From Leidyana gryllorum EB-2025a (Eukaryota > Apicomplexa), in the NCBI GenBank assembly GCA_048772705.1, contig JBLWGC010000085.1, positions 1-64,000 of the forward strand: a DNA stretch of 64,000 nt. The letters are read 5' to 3'. The notes under the pieces were generated by a model, which made no database searches, had not been told where the DNA came from, and saw only the letters and a list, made by a program, of their open reading frames with translations. Made by a program: the position numbers and the translations under genes. Below, piece by piece: positions 32,470 to 43,402 of this stretch (position 1 is the first letter of the stretch; the number at the start of each line of letters is the position of its first letter).

Positions 32470-34764
32470 ATGATCAACACCCAACAGATCGTCATCTCTG
32501 AGTGGGCTGCATTCAATGGGAGCTCAAACTTTGACTTCGTCAAGTCATTGTCGTCCCCGTCCTACAACTCTCAAAGGGAGTTGTTTCTCCCTCTCGTGGA
32601 TTCTGAGGGGAGAATTGCCTTCCTTGGTTCGTGTGCTCCTCAAAACAGTGTGGAGCTATTGTCTGTCCCCTCGCCTGGTACAGGCCACCAATCATTGTTA
32701 GAGGGACTCCGCTTGATCGTGAGTCATTATCTCAGGCCACTTGAAGAGAATCTTCCTGACAACTTACATCCGGCGATTGCAAGTTTGATGACGGATTTTG
32801 TCCGCGTAGGTCTGAGCATGGACATTCTTATGACGAAGATATGTCCTTCGAGTGAGACGGACTTGTTTGAGATGTTCAAGATCAATGTGACCTATGCGAA
32901 AGCGCGGCTGCGATACTTCTTCGACAATGTATCCCAGATCTTACCCACTACTGATCTCGGCCCACTACAATTGGGGTGCAATCGGTATGACATCGCCCTC
33001 GATGAATGTCTCACCCATGCCTCCGGACTCACCGACACCTGGAAGAGCTTCCGGCTGGAGAGAGAGACACAGGCAATAAGGCATACAAATCAGCTCATCG
33101 ATGAGCAGGACAGATTCCTCATCGGCCTGTGTTCAAGTCTTTCTCACGCCTCATCCCAATGCCCAGTCGCTCACACCAAGGAACCCGTCCCATCTCCTCA
33201 CTTTGGAGCGAACGGACTGTGGAATTCCCCAACGGGGGATTCTCTCAGAGACAGACGAGCTTCATCACTGCCCGATCACGGCCCCTCTTCCTGCAACTCT
33301 CCTCTGGCGGCGAAAGCTTCATCAGGGGATAGAAGGCTGCACAGCTCAACTCCACGACCCACCACTTCCACTTTGGAAACTTGCGCCCGGGACTCCTGCC
33401 CACCATCGAACAGCGTCAATGCTACAGCAATCCTCACATCCCCCATCAGTGTGATGGAATTAGACCAACAGCCGCCGACAGAGAAGATCAAAGCCCCAGT
33501 TGAACGTGGCCGCTTGGCATCGATCGGTCGAAGTTGTCTTGATCCCCCGGAGCGAGGACGCGGCCGATGGTCGGGAGGAGGAAAGCAGAGCCCGGAATCA
33601 GCCACCTCTGATATTGACCAGCAAGTACCAACCAATGCTAATGCTCCCGACAAGAGACTTCTTCGACAGCAAAAGGATTTCACTGACACCACCAGACTAT
33701 ATGAGCGGAGCCAAGAACAGAGAAGGGAGAATCAGACACGTCGCATGAGTCACAGCATAAGACTGATGACTGGACGTGCACAGGTCAATACGACGAATCA
33801 GAAGAAACACACCATTGTCAGAACGGAGAAGCAGCAGCGTCGTGCCCGCTTGGAAGATGTCCGTGCAGCGCACTATGAAGGACGGATGGCGCGGAGGGCG
33901 ACTTTAAATATCAAACCACTCGTGCGATCACGGCCTATGAGTCAGTATCGTGTGATGGGCTCTCGTCGGGATCCCGGGTCCAAGCGCTCTACAGAAGAAG
34001 GTGAAGGGAATGTCGATGATAGCCATCCAGCAGGTAGTGTGGCTAGGGCGACTCCCAGGCCCGAAAGGGAGGCCGAGGTGGGATTTTGCTCTCCAGAAGA
34101 AGGTGAAGGGAATGTCGATGATAGCCATCCAGCAGGTAGTGTGGCTAGGGCGACTCCCAGGCCCGAAAGGGAGGCCGGGGTGGGATTTTGCTCTCCAGAA
34201 GAAGGTGAAGGGAATGTCGATGATAGCCATCCAGCAGGTACTGTGGCTAGGGCGACTCCCAGGCCCGAAAGGGAGGCCGAAGTGGGATTTTGCTCTCCCG
34301 AAATTGCTAGAGACTTGACGAAGTGTGGTGCTGATGGAGGAGCAAGCTGCATATTAGACTCCCCCGAAGCTTGTGACTTTCCGCTGCTGATTGAGCGCCC
34401 CGTCGAGACAACGACGGTCGCCTGTGGCGTTCAGGTCGATCCATCCGACCTCGCGCCGGGAAGAAGAAGTGATGTCGTCAGATCGCCTGAATCTGGAAAT
34501 GGCCATCCCTACTCACCCAAAGGAAGCGTCTCAGAGCAGTCGTCTTGGTCCGGCAATGATTCCCCCGCCGATGAGTTTCCAATCGGGCACCCAACTCCTT
34601 GTTTACAGAATCCTGCCAAAAATAGCACTCCCGCACCGTTATCCTCGAGGGCGGTGAGTATAACAGCAAAGAAGAAGACGGGGTGCAAAAGAGCGAAGCT
34701 GCGCCGCTTTCTTCACTTGAATCGAGAATCACGTAGAGCTGCTGAAGTGTGCAACGATATATGA
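32470..34764 (+). CDS. P2: paralogue of P1 with a triple 34-residue repeat
   Basis: A single-exon gene of 764 residues starting at the first in-frame ATG. It has the same layout as P1: a helical head (about 1-230, with 'ELFLPLVDSEGRIAFLGS'), a Ser/Pro-rich linker, a basic helical segment (about 402-500, 'DFTDTTRLYERSQEQRRENQ', 'RRARLEDVRAAHYEGRMARR') and a disordered tail. The helical segments align well with P1 although overall identity is low, so the pair is old or fast-evolving. The tail holds three nearly identical 34-residue repeats at about residues 509-611. No signal peptide, membrane span or catalytic motif was seen. Function unknown. Confidence 0.75.
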   Translation: MINTQQIVISEWAAFNGSSNFDFVKSLSSPSYNSQRELFLPLVDSEGRIAFLGSCAPQNSVELLSVPSPGTGHQSLLEGLRLIVSHYLRPLEENLPDNLHPAIASLMTDFVRVGLSMDILMTKICPSSETDLFEMFKINVTYAKARLRYFFDNVSQILPTTDLGPLQLGCNRYDIALDECLTHASGLTDTWKSFRLERETQAIRHTNQLIDEQDRFLIGLCSSLSHASSQCPVAHTKEPVPSPHFGANGLWNSPTGDSLRDRRASSLPDHGPSSCNSPLAAKASSGDRRLHSSTPRPTTSTLETCARDSCPPSNSVNATAILTSPISVMELDQQPPTEKIKAPVERGRLASIGRSCLDPPERGRGRWSGGGKQSPESATSDIDQQVPTNANAPDKRLLRQQKDFTDTTRLYERSQEQRRENQTRRMSHSIRLMTGRAQVNTTNQKKHTIVRTEKQQRRARLEDVRAAHYEGRMARRATLNIKPLVRSRPMSQYRVMGSRRDPGSKRSTEEGEGNVDDSHPAGSVARATPRPEREAEVGFCSPEEGEGNVDDSHPAGSVARATPRPEREAGVGFCSPEEGEGNVDDSHPAGTVARATPRPEREAEVGFCSPEIARDLTKCGADGGASCILDSPEACDFPLLIERPVETTTVACGVQVDPSDLAPGRRSDVVRSPESGNGHPYSPKGSVSEQSSWSGNDSPADEFPIGHPTPCLQNPAKNSTPAPLSSRAVSITAKKKTGCKRAKLRRFLHLNRESRRAAEVCNDI
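33994..34303 (+). repeat. Three tandem 102-bp repeats inside P2
   Basis: Units start at 33994, 34096 and 34198 and differ at only a few bases. Each encodes 34 residues beginning 'EEGEGNVDDSHPAG' and ending 'VGFCSP'. The period is a multiple of three, so all reading frames, including antisense ones, stay open through it. Confidence 0.92.
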
Positions 34765-35228
34765 TATGGACACAAGTCGAAGAACTATTATTACAAAATC
34801 AAAGTCATTAATCTGAAGTAAGATGGGGCATGAAGCCCCAATCCCTGGTACCCTTGACGTAGTCACCTGTTTGGTGCGACCGACATATGGAAAGCGCGAA
34901 CTCTTCTTTTTGGTTACACTGGGCTCCTCGCACGATGGGTACAGCTGGGACACACAAGTTGTCGGAGGAATAGGTCGCGTAGGCGCCAGAGGCCTCCAAC
35001 GGACACTCGTGGACGCCAACATACACTCTGCAAGGGAGTGAGCCGTGGGCTTGGCTCGCATGAAACTCCGAGGCGTCGGGGGTTCCTACTGGTTCACTCA
35101 CCACTGGGAAGTCGGTCATGACTCGTCAGCTAACTCTGATCGATTTACAAAAGACTACAGGAATGTCGGTGACATCACAGCTATCTCGGTGGGCTAACTA
35201 CGCCTGACCGCTCAGGGAGACACGCACT
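34765..35228 (+). other. Region downstream of P2 with a short open frame
   Basis: A 72-residue frame with ATG at 34823 and stop at 35041 contains 'GKRELFFLVTLGSSHDG'. This resembles the P-family head ('RELFLPLVDSEG'), but the likeness is short. It is best taken as a possible truncated relic rather than a gene. Confidence 0.3.
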
Positions 35229-35613
35229 TGTTGATCTGCAATAGACACACAGACACAGCCCAGCCGCATCGCCCATTGGGACGATGCCGCACACAACTAC
35301 AAAAGCCCAGAGTGAGCCGTTAATTCGTGATCGGTTCTGTAGGCCGATCAGCGTTCGGAACTGCCGTAAGGTCGACCGTAGGGTTTTGATCTTCCTCTTG
35401 GTTGCTTGCCGCCTTGCTCCTTAATCCGTCCTTCGCCATCGCGTAGTTCAATTAGTCAAGTCAGTTCAGTCCGTGCCGAGCACACGCGTGTTTGGATGCC
35501 GGTGTCTCCGTGTCAGCCGGCCCCAATCGTCATATAGATCACCACACATAAAATATAAACAAATAAAAGATGCAAAAGGGGGTTCACTAATCTAGGGTTA
35601 CAGTACCCTAACA
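35229..35613 (-). repeat. Old LTR-like repeat, about 385 bp
   Basis: On the minus strand the block starts TGTTAGGGTACTGTAAC and ends GATCAACA, i.e. TG...CA ends as in long terminal repeats. Its last 80 bp recur at 35824-35905 and 46577-46655 next to a repeated leader. No clear target-site duplication flanks it. It is probably a fossil LTR of a retroelement; the family cannot be fixed from what remains, though a Ty1/copia-like origin is possible. Confidence 0.4.
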
Positions 35614-36250
35614 CTCCGTGTCACACAGGGGTTTGACGAATCAGAGGTGCAAAGGCATCTGTTAACTCTGTCAACAACACGAGCTAAGTAGATCCAGTCA
35701 ACAAGGTCACGCCGATACAACTGATTGGAGTTTGCGGGGTCCTGGGAGGGGTCCTGGGAGGGGTTTGGATCGGTGGTGACGCGGTGTTGGATTGGCGTGA
35801 CCTCCTCAACTTGTTCCGACATTGATCTGTAATAGACACACAGACACAACCCAGCTGCATCGCCCATTGGGACGATGCCGCACACAACTACAAAAGCACA
35901 GATAGAATAGAAAAGACAGACAGAGCGAGAGATGCGCGACTCTTAATCAGTGACTATAGATCAACAAAACTACAACTCAACTACTACAACTTCTACTACT
36001 CATCATACCCGTTATAACCCGATCACAGAGCCTACGCCTACAAAGGCGATCCTCCAAGGAACCAGACATGTCGGAACAAGTTGAAGAGGTCACGCCAATC
36101 CAACACCCTGTCACCACCGATCCAAACCCCTCCCAGGACCCCGCAAACTCCAATCAAGGATTAGATGTACTTGAGGAACATGCGTTAGGAGGTAACTCAT
36201 TTTACGTTAGAGACAAGAGCTAAGAAGATCCAGTCAACAACTCCCGTCAA
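35598..36250. mobile_element. Fossil retroelement fragments in head-to-head arrangement
   Basis: Two copies of the same short coding start ('MSEQVEEVTPIQH') diverge here: one on the minus strand from about 35823, one on the plus strand from about 36069, with the shared terminal repeat between them. The plus copy is preceded by a leader of about 160 bp rich in 'ctactac'. Another motif, 'agatccagtcaacaa', occurs on both sides. This looks like debris of at least two insertions of one family. It is broken and incomplete at both ends. Confidence 0.45.
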
Positions 36251-36712
36251 CAGTTGAAGGTGTCAAAGATTGGATGTACATGGAGAACATACACATTAGT
36301 AATTCATTTTACGTTGGACTACACAGCTAAGTACGAACCGGTACACAAGCCAACTCCGAACCAGCAAACAGTGCCGATCGTAACCAATATCAATAGCCCC
36401 CCAGGTCTCTCGCCAGATATCAGTGTTACGCATTTTGGGAGGCATATCCTTCCCATAGCATTAATGTGAATTGTTAAGAGCAGCCATACGAGTATCCACA
36501 TTGTGTGTCAATTTAATCTGACGAAAAATTCAGGTAGATTCATTAACTCGAACGGCCGTGTTCACTTATCATCCACATTCGATCATTGATTCAGAGGCGT
36601 GTGGTGTGACATCATTAAGTCACCGTTCCTCATAAATTCATTTCCTTCAAAGAGAAATGTCGAAAATCTTGAGCTTTGCAAATTGTTGGGCTCCGCGAAT
36701 TCTTGGGCATTT
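36251..36712. other. Unassigned spacer between the repeat debris and M1
   Basis: About 460 bp, AT-richer than the flanks, with no open frame above 71 codons and no recognisable repeat or RNA gene. It lies downstream of the M1 stop, so it is probably 3' flank. Confidence 0.4.
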
Positions 36713-39700
36713 TCATTGCTCCCCTGGACCATTCCAGAAACATTGGAGGATTTCTTTTGGGGCTGGAGGGGTCTTGGTGGTAAAGCACTTTTGCAACACC
36801 ATGGCAACGGCTTCAGCATCTGTTGCGGGAAATTCTGCTCCGCTGGCGGCCGGGGCGGTGGTGGCGGCGGTGGAGGCGGCGGTGGACTGCTCCGTCATTG
36901 TCTCCCCTTCGATTCCTGCCAAGCTGTGTTGGCTGAGGTCAGAGTCGGGATGGTATAGTTTCTGGAGACCCATCACCATCTGCTTGGCGACATCTTCTCC
37001 CATCCCCGCTTCACCTTCCGTTTTGTGCCATTTAGCAGTAAATTGCGTCTCGGGGTAAGCTGGATTGGTCCTCTGTTTCGGATGGAGTGTTACCTCGCGG
37101 TTTGCCAACCATTTGAGGACGCTAATCGCTTCCTCACCTTCCTCGTAAGTCAGAGGCTTCAAGGCAACATATTCCAAAACTCCTGCCGAGATCACGGCCG
37201 ACTGCGAGTCGGGGGAAGTTTCCAGACTTTCCTTGATCAGTTGGACCGTGGGAGCTCGTCCAATCATGCGGGCAGCATTCCTGAGAGCGTCTGGAACGCG
37301 TTTACCACCGACTGCAGTAATGTGTACGGGCTCCTCGCGTATGGCCGATTCGGTGCTGCCCAGGCATGGTACCGCGGCATCAGGCATCTGCGCGGCCACC
37401 CCGGCTTGAAGCTTCTCTTCCTTCAACTTCCGCTCAACGTACCCAATAGGGGCCTTGCAAACTTCCAGACAATCAGCCTGATCAGCTTCGGGTCTTGCAG
37501 AGCACACTTCCTCACAAGTATAGTGAAACTTATCGAAGTCTGATTTGGGACCGGCTTTTTGTTGTTGGGGGCCAGTCTTCTCAGCGGCACGTAAGTATAT
37601 CGGCCAAGTGACATGCTCATTATCGCAATCCTTACACTCTACCCCAATCACGCTTCCATCAGCTTGCTCTTCACCACAGATCCATAGGGGGTTGGAAGGG
37701 TATAACTCCTGATCCGGCCTCCGCGGCGGCTCGCTGCAAATCATGTCTTCTGGAACATTTTGGCCCTTGTAAGCAACCTTGTAGAGCCTGGTGAGTCGCT
37801 CTTCATCCTCAAAGTGACCGAACAGTACGATATGACGACTTTCTTCTTGTCGTTGTGCTTTGATCGTCTCATCCGGGATTTGCTGTTCTTGGGCAACGGA
37901 CTCCCCGGCCGGGTCGGGGCAAATACCGTCTGCTATTCGTTGTGCTTTGATCCTCTCCCGCCGGTTTTCCAGCCACTGGTCGAGCTGTGGCTGGGGCAGG
38001 AGGGGAGGGAACCTCGGGTCCGCAGGCTCCCCACACGGCTCTTCTTGGACACCGAGCTCGAGCTCCTCGGACAGATTGATGCGACGACCTTCCAGGGGAG
38101 TTTTCTTCAGCCACCCAACATTCGGATCATTGCAGTCTGAACATTCAATCGCACTCAAGGGTCCATCCTGTGCGCGTTGAGCACAGAGCCACTGGTCGGG
38201 AGCGCTCGTCTGCTCCGGGTCGGTGCAGATCATGTCATCTGGAACATCTTGGCCCTCGTAAGGAATTTTGCCAATTTTGTCCTCAATGTCATCAGGACGT
38301 AGTCTGGCAGGCCTGATGCGAACCCGGTTGGAGAGAGGGATAGGTGGGTCGGCACGCAGCTTTTGCTGACGACGGAGAGTGAACTCGTTCTCATCATCCT
38401 GTGGCTGGGCGGACAGCTTGACGCGACGACCGGGTCTCCGGTTGGAGACAGGGAAAGGTGGGTCGGCAGGCAGCGTTTCCAGCTGGAGGAGAGTGAACTC
38501 GTCCTCATCATCCTGTGGCTGGGCAGACAGCTTGACGCGACGACCTCTCTGTTGTTGCTCGTGACGAGAGGGGTCGGTGCAAAAACCGTTTGCTATTCGT
38601 TGGGCTTTGATCCTCTCCCGCCGGTCTTCCAGCCACTGATCGAGCTCTGGCTTGGGCAGGAGGGGAACGAACCTCGGGTCCTCAATCTCCCCACACGGGT
38701 CCTCTTGGACAACGGACTCGGTGTTCGCGGATGGCTCGGTGCAAAAACCGTTTGCTATTCGTTGAGCTTTGATCCTCTCCCGCCGGTCTTCCAGCCACTG
38801 ATCGAGCTCTGGCTTGGGCAGGAGGGGAACCAACCTCGGGTCCTCAATCTCCCCACAAGGGTCCTCTTGGACAACGGACTCGGTGTTCGCGGGCAGCTTG
38901 ATGCGACGACCTTGTTGGGGAGCCTGGTCCAGCCACCCAGCTTTCGCATCAATGCACTCTGAACATTCAATCGCAGTCAAGCCTCCATCCGGTGCGCGTT
39001 CAGCACAGAGCCACCGGTTCGGCACAATCAACTTAATAATAGGGCCCTTCTGCCGGTCGTAGCAGATCATGTCCTTTGGAACATCTTGGTCGTCGTATCG
39101 AATTTTGCCAATTTCGCATGGAGTCTTTGATCCCTTACAAGAGTCGTTGGAGACAGGGATAGGTGGGTCGGCACGCAGCTTTTGCTGACGACGGAGAGTG
39201 AACCCGTTCTCATCATCCTGTGGCTGGGCGGACAGCTTGACGAGACGACCGGGTCTCCGGTTGGAGACAGGGAAAGGTGGGTCGGCAGGCAGCGTTTCCA
39301 GCCGGAGGAGAGTGAACTCGTCCTCATCATCCTGTGGCTGGGCGGACAGCTTGATGCGACGACCTCCCTGTTGTTGCTCGTGATGAGAGGGGTCGGCGGC
39401 CGGGTCGGGGCAAATACCGTCGGCTATTCGTTGTGCTTTGATCCTCTCCCGCCGGTTTTCCAGCCACTGGTCGAGCTGTGGCTGGGGCAGGAGGGGAATG
39501 CGCTTCGGGTCCTTAATCTCCCCACACGGGTCTTCTTGGACAACGGACTCGGGCTCCGCAGACGGCTCGGGGCAAATACCGTCGGCTATTCGTTGTGCTT
39601 TGATCCTCTCCCGCCGGTTTTCCAGCCACTGGTCGAGCTGTGGCTGGGGCAGAAGGGGAATGCGCTTCGGGTCCTTAATCTCCCCACACGGGTCCTCTTG

Positions 39701-42055
39701 GACAACGGACTCGGGCTCCGCAGACGGCTCGGGGCAAATACCGTCGGCTATTCGTTGTGCTTTGATCCTCTCCCGCCGGTTTTCCAGCCACTGGTCGAGC
39801 TGTGGCTGGGGCAGGAGGGGAATGCGCTTCGGGTCCTTAATCTCCCCACACGGGTCCTCTTGGACAACGGACTCGGGCTCCGCAGACGGCTCGGGGCAAA
39901 TACCGTCGGCTATTCGTTGTGCTTTGATCCTCTCCCGCCGGTTTTCCAGCCACTGGTCGAGCTGTGGCTGGGGCAGGAGGGGAATGCGCTTCGGGTCCTT
40001 AATCTCCCCACACGGGTCTTCTTGGACAACGGACTCGGGCTCCGCAGACGGCTCGGGGCAAATACCGTCGGCTATTCGTTGTGCTTTGATCCTCTCCCGC
40101 CGGTTTTCCAGCCACTGGTCGAGCTGTGGCTGGGGCAGGAGGGGAATGCGCTTCGGGTCCTTAATCTCCCCACACGGGTCCTCTTGGACAACGGACTCGG
40201 GCTCCGCAGACGGCTCGGGGCAAATACCGTCGGCTATTCGTTGTGCTTTGATCCTCTCCCGCCGGTTTTCCAGCCACTGGTCGAGCTGTGGCTGGGGCAG
40301 GAGGGGAATGCGCTTCGGGTCCTTAATCTCCCCACACGGGTCCTCTTGGACAACGGACTCGGGCTCCGCAGACGGCTCGGGGCAAATACCGTCGGCTATT
40401 CGTTGTGCTTTGATCCTCTCCCGCCGGTTTTCCAGCCACTGGTCGAGCTGTGGCTGGGGCAGGAGGGGAATGCGCTTCGGGTCCTTAATCTCCCCACACG
40501 GGTCTTCTTGGACAACGGACTCGGGCTCCGCAGACGGCTCGGGGCAAATCCCGTCGGCTATTCGTTGTGCTTTGATCCTCTCCCGCCGGTTTTCCAGCCA
40601 CTGGTCGAGCTGTGGCTGGGGCAGGAGGGGAATGCGCTTCGGGTCCTTAATCTCCCCACACGGGTCCTCTTGGACAACGGACTCGGGCTCCGCAGACGGC
40701 TCGGGGCAAATACCGTCGGCTATTCGTTGTGCTTTGATCCTCTCCCGCCGGTTTTCCAGCCACTGGTCGAGCTGTGGCTGGGGCAGGAGGGGAACGAACC
40801 TCGGGTCCTCAATCTCCCCACACGGGTCTTCTTGGACAACGGACTCGGGCTCCGCAGACGGCTCGGGGCAAATACCGTCGGCTATTCGTTGTGCTTTGAT
40901 CCTCTCCCGCCGGTTTTCCAGCCACTGGTCGAGCTGTGGCTGGGGCAGAAGGGGAACGCGCCTCGGGTCCTTAATCTCCCCACACGGGTCTTCTTGGACA
41001 ACGGACTCGGTGTTCGCGGCCGGGTCGGGGCAAATACCGTCGGCTATTCGTTGGGCTTTGATCCTCTCCCGCCGGTTTGCCAGCCAGTCTTCGAGCTCTG
41101 GCTGGGGCAGAAGGGGAATTAAGCTCGGGTTCTTAATCTCCCCACACGGGTCTTCTTCGACAACGGGCTCGGGGCAAATACCGTCTATTATTCGTTGTGC
41201 TTTGATCCTCTCCCGCCCGTTTGCCAGCCAGTTATCGAGCTGTGGCTGGGGCAGAAGGGGAATTATGCTCGGGTCCTCAAACTCCCCACACGGGTCTTCT
41301 TGGACAACGGACTCGGGCTCCGCAGACGGCTCGGGGCAAATACCGTCGGCTATTCGTTGTGCTTTGATCCTCTCCCGCCGGTTTGCCAGCCAGTCTTCGA
41401 GCTGTGGCTGGGGCAGAAGGGGTTTTACGCTCGGGTCCTCAATCTCCCCACACGGGTCAGCGTCATCAGGACGAGGCTGCTTTTGCAGCGCCAGCTTTTT
41501 GAACTCGTACTGCTGTCTGGGTTTGGAAGTTGAACGTGAGAGCGTAGTGACTTCGTGGCCTTGATCAGCAGTGGCATTGGAGGGCTGCAATTTGGAAACG
41601 AATGAGAATCAGCTCGTCAACTCGACGTTACCTACCTGAGTGCCCGTAACCCAATTCAAGACCTTTCGGACTAGGCCAATTTCAGAGGCGGCGGTGGCAT
41701 TCTGCTTGGTGGCTTGCTCATGCAAAAATTTGATCTCGCCGCCTTTCGATTTCGATTTCGATCCTTGGGTGGCTCTTTGATACTGACGTGTCGCCTTGCG
41801 CTTTGCTTGATGATTGGGCTCAGGCAGCCAGTGGGGTACAGTTGCGATTGGCTGGCCATTCACTCTCGCCACATGGGGTGCAGTGCTATTCGCTGTTCCG
41901 TTGTGAGAAAGAACGGTTCCATTGCCCTCGACTGAGTATGTCAATGTCGAGTTCCCGTTGAAGACTTGAGCAGTAAGCAGAGGCAGATGCTGCATCAATG
42001 AGGGGCTCTTAGAGTCATGAGAAGTAAGGGATTCAACCCGCACGTTGGGAGCCAT
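36713..42055 (-). CDS. M1: giant repeat protein of the lineage-specific M superfamily
   Basis: Exon 1 42055-41636 and exon 2 41584-36713, joined by a 51-nt phase-0 intron, give 1763 residues. Family not recognised. Residues 1-140: 'MAPNVRVESL', the shared motif 'LPLLTAQV', several N-glycosylation sequons, then a basic stretch. Next come sixteen copies of a 54-residue repeat (core 'DPCGEI', 'PLLPQPQLDQWLENRRERI', 'ADGICPEP'), two Cys per unit, thirteen of them contiguous. A second module with two to four Cys ('VPDDMIC', 'WLCA', 'AIECSDC') occurs three times between the later repeats. The C-terminal domain (about 1570-1680: 'APTVQLIKESLETSPDSQSA', 'PLTYEEGEEAISVLKWLANR') is shared with M2 and M3. 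There is no typical signal peptide although sequons and Cys pairs suggest an extracellular or secretory fate. Repeat number may be misassembled. Confidence 0.75.
38570..41457 (-). repeat. 162-bp (54-codon) tandem repeat array in M1
   Basis: Units recur every 162 bp, e.g. at 39407, 39569, 39731, 39893, 40055, 40217, 40379, 40541, 40703, 40865 and 41027, then two older units to about 41457; three diverged units lie further downstream in the gene (about 37900-38060 and 38570-38890). Eight neighbouring units differ by only one or two bases, so they were copied or homogenised recently. Because the period is a multiple of three, long antisense frames exist; these are shadows. Confidence 0.93.
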
Positions 42056-43402
42056 TTTTCTCCAATGAAGCTACTGATGTAACAATAAAATATTTAATTG
42101 TTTAGGGTATAAAGCTCAGACAAAACGCGCGTTGTTAGATCAAACGGCTTGGAGAGGACACAACGTGCCACACACCACCACACACGTGGTCAAGTTCACC
42201 TCGTGAGCTTGACACTCTCTCAAGACAAGTAGTCATGAGAATCACGGGTTGTGGCCGCAAAGAGTAGGTGGATTCATTGTCTTCGCACTCCTTACACAAC
42301 TCGGTTCCGTCACGCACAGTGCGTGGACAACGTCCGTCTGGGATTCTGATCTGTAACGACACTCTGATTACGGTCTTCATACTCACATCACTCAGCTCTC
42401 AGGCGACAGCTCTCAGGCGACGTCTCTCGAAGTCGGTTACGACAATCATATTCAAGACGTGATATCGGTAAGTTCTTCGGAGCAAACTGATGCCTAAACA
42501 CAGTACCAGTGGTGAGACGTCAATCAAGTTGGTTCACGAGCAGTGAACAGCCGGCGTGAACCAAGCAACACATACTGCCGAAACATAGTCAAGCGAGGTT
42601 CTTTCAGAGGGTTCGCTCCACTGCTCTTCACTTTCGCTGGTGATAGGAATGCGTTACCCACAAGAGATGGGCCTGTCCCGATTCAGCTCTCACTTAACAG
42701 CAAGACGACGACAGCCTTCTTCCGGTCTCCCTGGTGATGCGCTATAGGTTATAGGTTGCTTGGAATACGTAGACAGCAGTAGCGCTTTGGGGGTCTATCT
42801 TGTCGGGATGAGTCGGAGGCTTGACGATCGCAAGTCGTTCACTCTCTTTGCGGCATGTATAGAATTTGATCAGCTCTTGAAGCACTCCTTGATATTTTGT
42901 GGGGAATTAGTGTCATGCGACCGACGCGCAACGGTGCGGGCTCGTCGGACTACCCAATATCTCTCGGCAGCACACAAAGGTCGACATCTTCCTGCCCAAG
43001 GGGGTCGCACTGCACGGGTGTACACTTTGGGGGAACGAATGATTGTCCCATGGCGTGGAGCAGAGGGGACAAAAGCAGCAAACAAAGTGCATCCGTTGTG
43101 TCAATGTAACTCGAGAAGAAGCCGATTGAACATCATCAGGGCGACTACCTGTGTCCCATTTGTCCCCCGCTCCGCTGGCCCAGATACCTTGACTTTGGTA
43201 TCTTGGGGAATGAGGATGTGAGTGATACACCCACCGGGGTGGGGAAATAGTCAGTGAGACTCTCCATCCATTGCAGTATGACGCACAGTCCACAGTACCG
43301 AGTCCCTTTGGATATTTACCAAACTCCTTCTCACTCAGACGGAGTATGCCCTTTCTCCTTACGGCCAACGTTGACTGCCTCTGCGGGAGACACCCGATAA
43401 TC
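42056..43402 (-). other. Spacer M1-M2 with a relic of the Cys module
   Basis: There is no intact gene. On the minus strand, about 42386-42270, one frame reads 'RCPRTVRDGTELCKECEDNE', which matches the second Cys module of M1 ('WICGEEQADGSVIGVECKDC' followed by 'DNE'). It is a fragment, so an older M1-like gene probably stood here. The remainder (42.4-43.4 kb) shows nothing. Confidence 0.4.

Noticed and set aside
33928-34352. Minus- and plus-strand frames of 100-136 codons across the P2 repeats
   Set aside because: Shadow frames of the 102-bp repeat.
39182-41564. Two long plus-strand open frames (646 and 708 codons) opposite M1
   Set aside because: They exist only because the 162-bp repeat period is a multiple of three; they have no start context, splice sites or conserved features, while the minus frame has homologues (M2, M3).
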